Shown here: one piece after another, positions 14,451 through 16,710 of the stretch
How positions within the stretch are numbered: the first letter of the stretch is position 1
Layout: the number at the start of each line of letters is the position of its first letter
Program-made: the position numbers and the translations under genes
Notes under the pieces: model-generated
The model's database searches: none
What the model was told of the DNA's origin: nothing
What the model saw: the letters and a program-made list of their open reading frames with translations, nothing else
Source of the DNA: an uncultured Colwellia sp.
Lineage (GTDB): Bacteria > Pseudomonadota > Gammaproteobacteria > Enterobacterales > Alteromonadaceae
Reading direction: 5' to 3'
Length of the DNA stretch: 16,710 bases
NCBI GenBank assembly: GCA_913020705.1
Contig: CAJWBY010000102.1
Location: 1-16,710, forward strand

Positions 14451-15629
14451 TTGCCCTCATTAGATCAGCCAAAAACAGAAACCCCTTCTCGTAACAAACC
14501 ACGTATTGTCATAAAAGTTGGCTCAAGCCTCTTAGCAAATGTTAAGAATTTGACTCCAAGCTTTGCCTTTATGCATGGCCTTCTTAGTGACATTTCGACA
14601 TTACGCGATCAAGGTTATGAAGTTGTACTCACGTCATCAGGATCCGTAGCATTAGGGCTCAACTCTGTTGGTTGCACCGTTGAAAATGCCAGTGTTCAAG
14701 ATAAACAAGCGGCAGCCGCTTGTGGGCAACCAATATTAATGCATGCTTACAAGCAAATTGCATTGGAATATGGTTTTGACATTGCTCAGGTATTAGTTAC
14801 CTTAGATGATCTCGAAAGTAGACGCCGATTTCTTAATATCAAAAATACAGTTCATCGCTTGATTAAACAAGGCGTAATGCCTATCGTCAATGAAAACGAT
14901 ACGGTTACCACTGAAGAGATCCGCGTGGGTGACAACGATAGACTCGGGGCTAAAGTTGCTCAAATGATCGGTGCAGAATATTTATTTATATTGACTTGTA
15001 TTGATGGCGTTTACGATCGAGCCCCTTCAGAAGAAGGTGCTATTTTTGTAGAATCTATTGAAGATGTAAGTAGTTATATGGAAGCGGCAAGTGGCACAAG
15101 TTCTTTGGGTACGGGGGGAATGTTTACTAAATTGCAAGCGGCTAATATGGCACAGAATGCTGGCTGTACTACCATAATCTCTAGAGGTACTATGGAATAT
15201 CCCGTCACTGCAGTTCTTCGTGGTGAACGCAAGCATACTAAGTGTATTGCCCACTCATCGCCTTCATCTGCATGGAATATATGGTTGACCGATCGTCTAC
15301 AAATGGCTGGAAGTCTAGTAATAAAACAGGAAATGGCTGACTCTTTGTATGGTGGAGATCAAGGATTTTCGTGTCATGATGTTATTTCAATGCACGGAAG
15401 TTTTGAACGTGCCGACGTACTTCATGTTTATGATGAAAAAGGTGAGGAAATAGCGCGAGGTTTATGTAATTTTTCATCAGATGAAACCGCAATAATTTCA
15501 AGTCGTCCAGATGAAACCGTTAAAAACATATTGGGATACACAGCTTCACATCGCTTAATTAATAGTGAAAATTTAGTTGTATTAGCTGAGCACCATCTTC
15601 CTTGGGATGAACCAGTAAAAAGTGATTAA
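14451..15629 (+). CDS. proB: Glutamate 5-kinase
   Basis: First enzyme of proline synthesis: phosphorylates glutamate to gamma-glutamyl phosphate, normally feedback-inhibited by proline. It has 392 residues, slightly longer than E. coli ProB (367) because of N- and C-terminal additions. The amino-acid kinase domain opens with RIVIKVGSSLL (18-28) and includes LTSSGSVALG, PIVNENDTV, VGDNDRLGA and the SSLGTGGMFTKLQAA loop. The C-terminal part (about 275-385) is a PUA domain ending in ILGYTASH and NLVVL. The start is TTG at 14451 with GGAG five bases upstream. The first in-frame ATG lies inside the kinase fold. It converges on the PhyH gene. Confidence 0.96.
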   Translation: MPSLDQPKTETPSRNKPRIVIKVGSSLLANVKNLTPSFAFMHGLLSDISTLRDQGYEVVLTSSGSVALGLNSVGCTVENASVQDKQAAAACGQPILMHAYKQIALEYGFDIAQVLVTLDDLESRRRFLNIKNTVHRLIKQGVMPIVNENDTVTTEEIRVGDNDRLGAKVAQMIGAEYLFILTCIDGVYDRAPSEEGAIFVESIEDVSSYMEAASGTSSLGTGGMFTKLQAANMAQNAGCTTIISRGTMEYPVTAVLRGERKHTKCIAHSSPSSAWNIWLTDRLQMAGSLVIKQEMADSLYGGDQGFSCHDVISMHGSFERADVLHVYDEKGEEIARGLCNFSSDETAIISSRPDETVKNILGYTASHRLINSENLVVLAEHHLPWDEPVKSD

Positions 15630-15630
15630 C

Positions 15631-15672
15631 TAAATCCGATGAATCCCGCTCAACAATCATTGGGCGGATTTC
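15631..15672 (+). terminator. Weak hairpin after proB
   Basis: AAATCCG (near 15632) can pair with CGGATTT (near 15665) around a loop. An alternative inner pairing is AATCC-GC with GC-GGATT, with one bulged C. What follows is ATTTC and AT-rich sequence, not a clean T run. It is placed correctly to end proB transcription before the convergent dioxygenase gene. Confidence 0.4.
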
Positions 15673-15724
15673 AAATATAATATTATATTGAGCAGGGTCT
15701 AGATAATTTGTGATTCATTTATCT

Positions 15725-16516
15725 TTATTTTATACCCTTCATCGATTTTAAATTAAGAATATTTATAAATAACCTTGGGTCATCAATTTTATCCATCATT
15801 AAAAGCTCAGGTAAACAGTCGTCATCAACGTAGTCAACAAAATCTCCAGCAGGATCAAAAACTAAAATATCCAATGCTAATCTATCCATGCCGTATAGGC
15901 CACGATGTATCATATCTGCTGAAAAAACTAACAAGTCCCCTGCTGCTAACTTTATTGCCTTACCCGTAGAAAGGTTTTCACTACTTAATCTGCCCTTCTC
16001 TTCTTGTCGCACATCAAACTCTTCTTCATTATCCCATCGCTTATGTGTTCCCGGTACTAATTCCATGCCAAGTTCGTCAAATAAAGGCACGCGCAGATGT
16101 ACAACTTGAGTCTCTTGAATCGCTTTTTTTTGTTCTTCTACTTCATGATCATATTGACAATCTCGATGCCAAAAATCTTTTTGATCTGGATTAACAGGAT
16201 TAAAAAATAACTGGGTATTCATAAATGCTGGATTGGCTGTTATAACAGTTTCGACAGCATCCATTATTTTTTTTGAACTGATAAAGTTAAAAAGCTTCAC
16301 TCTATCGTCAAACGCTAGATACTGACTTCCAGTAATTAAAGAAGAGTTGAATGCTTCCTCTTTATAGAATATGGCATGATCTTTTTTCCATAATTCGTGA
16401 AACTTCAATACAACTTTCCTCAAAGAGGACATTTCAGCAGCATTGAAATAATCTCTAATAACAAAATAGCCTTGTTCGTTATACTGATTATTCAGCTGAT
16501 TTCGGTTTTTTAACAT
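15725..16516 (-). CDS. Phytanoyl-CoA dioxygenase (PhyH) family protein
   Basis: Predicted Fe(II)/2-oxoglutarate-dependent oxygenase, 263 residues, cytoplasmic. The iron ligands are visible as His117 and Asp119 in FWHRDCQYD and His204 in FSADMIHRGLYG. Arg212 follows eight residues later (GMDRLALDI) and suits 2-oxoglutarate binding. LVPGTHKRW (153-161) and AAGDLLVFSAD (191-201) are standard family segments. The N-terminus (NEQGYFVIRDYF) is the usual PhyH opening. The family includes hydroxylases of ectoine, proline and many small metabolites, so the substrate cannot be assigned. The start at 16516 has only a weak GAG upstream. It is convergent with proB, so no shared operon ties it to proline. 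Confidence 0.88.
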   Translation of the reverse strand: MLKNRNQLNNQYNEQGYFVIRDYFNAAEMSSLRKVVLKFHELWKKDHAIFYKEEAFNSSLITGSQYLAFDDRVKLFNFISSKKIMDAVETVITANPAFMNTQLFFNPVNPDQKDFWHRDCQYDHEVEEQKKAIQETQVVHLRVPLFDELGMELVPGTHKRWDNEEEFDVRQEEKGRLSSENLSTGKAIKLAAGDLLVFSADMIHRGLYGMDRLALDILVFDPAGDFVDYVDDDCLPELLMMDKIDDPRLFINILNLKSMKGIK

Positions 16517-16581
16517 TTACTCGTTTTGCCTTTATTTAATTGTTATGTTGATACTACATCAGCTTATTATTTGACTAAAAA

Positions 16582-16710
16582 TTAACGCTCGTATGCCATC
16601 CAAAGCTTATAATAAATTGCATTACACGTTGCATTGTCATCCATAACACCATCTCTATCACAATCCGACCCCGTTAGAGATTTAACAACATCAGCCCCGA
16701 ACTCTTTAAT
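16582..16710 (-). CDS. C-terminal fragment of an unidentified protein (runs off the right edge)
   Basis: Forty-two codons remain open to the window edge, ending in TAA at 16584-16582. The segment contains GSDCDRDGVMDDNATC, a D-x-D-x-D-G-x-x-D pattern like calcium-binding loops, bracketed by two cysteines, and ends KLWMAYER. I do not recognise the family. Because only the end is visible, it may be a secreted or surface protein with a calcium-type loop, but this is inference. The gene lies 65 bases upstream of the PhyH gene on the same strand, with no evident terminator between them, so co-transcription is possible. Confidence 0.55.
   Translation of the reverse strand: MKEFGADVVKSLTGSDCDRDGVMDDNATCNAIYYKLWMAYER

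Noticed and set aside
15888..16109. Plus-strand ORFs opposite the PhyH gene
   Set aside because: They overlap the iron-binding region of a recognisable oxygenase on the other strand.

Overview
The window looks like chromosomal DNA from an AT-rich marine gammaproteobacterium, most likely an alteromonad near Colwellia or Thalassotalea. This rests on low G+C, E. coli-like housekeeping proteins (YbiT, YehS, RhlE-type helicase, MtfA, ProA/ProB) and many lysine-, asparagine- and isoleucine-rich accessory proteins. The genus is inference. I see no rRNA, tRNA, CRISPR array, insertion sequence or prophage gene.

Left part (1-3165): on the minus strand, a yehS-like DUF1456 gene is closely followed by a DEAD-box RNA helicase that runs off the left edge. 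To its right lies the ABC-F ATPase gene ybiT, which starts at TTG and has its own terminator. Positions 3166-3514 are intergenic, followed by a small plus-strand gene for a GIY-YIG/T5orf172-like protein that seems to lack the catalytic arginine.

Centre-left (3920-6802): a minus-strand pair, GNAT acetyltransferase then PaiB-like FMN-binding protein, lies divergent from a MocR-type (GntR plus aminotransferase fold) regulator. The short divergent control region holds a 10-bp direct repeat with a 19-bp period, which suits a MocR operator. The set resembles the Bacillus paiAB pair with a local regulator. After a gene-free stretch with a TTTAG tandem repeat come a NUDIX hydrolase and an unusual protein with an AraC-type DNA-binding domain at its N-terminus and an HDOD domain behind it. 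These two form a minus-strand operon. A five-copy heptanucleotide repeat sits just upstream of the NUDIX gene.

Centre-right (9285-12582): two single minus-strand genes, an MtfA-type zinc peptidase with an N-terminal membrane segment and a sulfotransferase-like protein (GTG start, strong Shine-Dalgarno). Then comes a plus-strand two-gene operon for disulfide formation: a DsbB-like membrane protein overlapping by 4 bases a membrane-anchored DsbA-like thioredoxin with a CETC active site. A strong hairpin terminator ends this operon and faces proA.

Right part (12707-16710): the proline-synthesis genes proA and proB are divergent rather than in the usual proBA operon. They are separated by 472 bp containing overlapping candidate promoters and two perfect dyads. 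proB converges on a phytanoyl-CoA dioxygenase-family gene. The window ends in the C-terminal 42 codons of an unidentified minus-strand gene.

Most genes are ordinary for the lineage. The best candidates for something new are the AraC-HDOD fusion with its NUDIX partner and repeat-bearing promoter, the MocR/GNAT/PaiB module with its direct-repeat operator, and the split, divergent proline genes.
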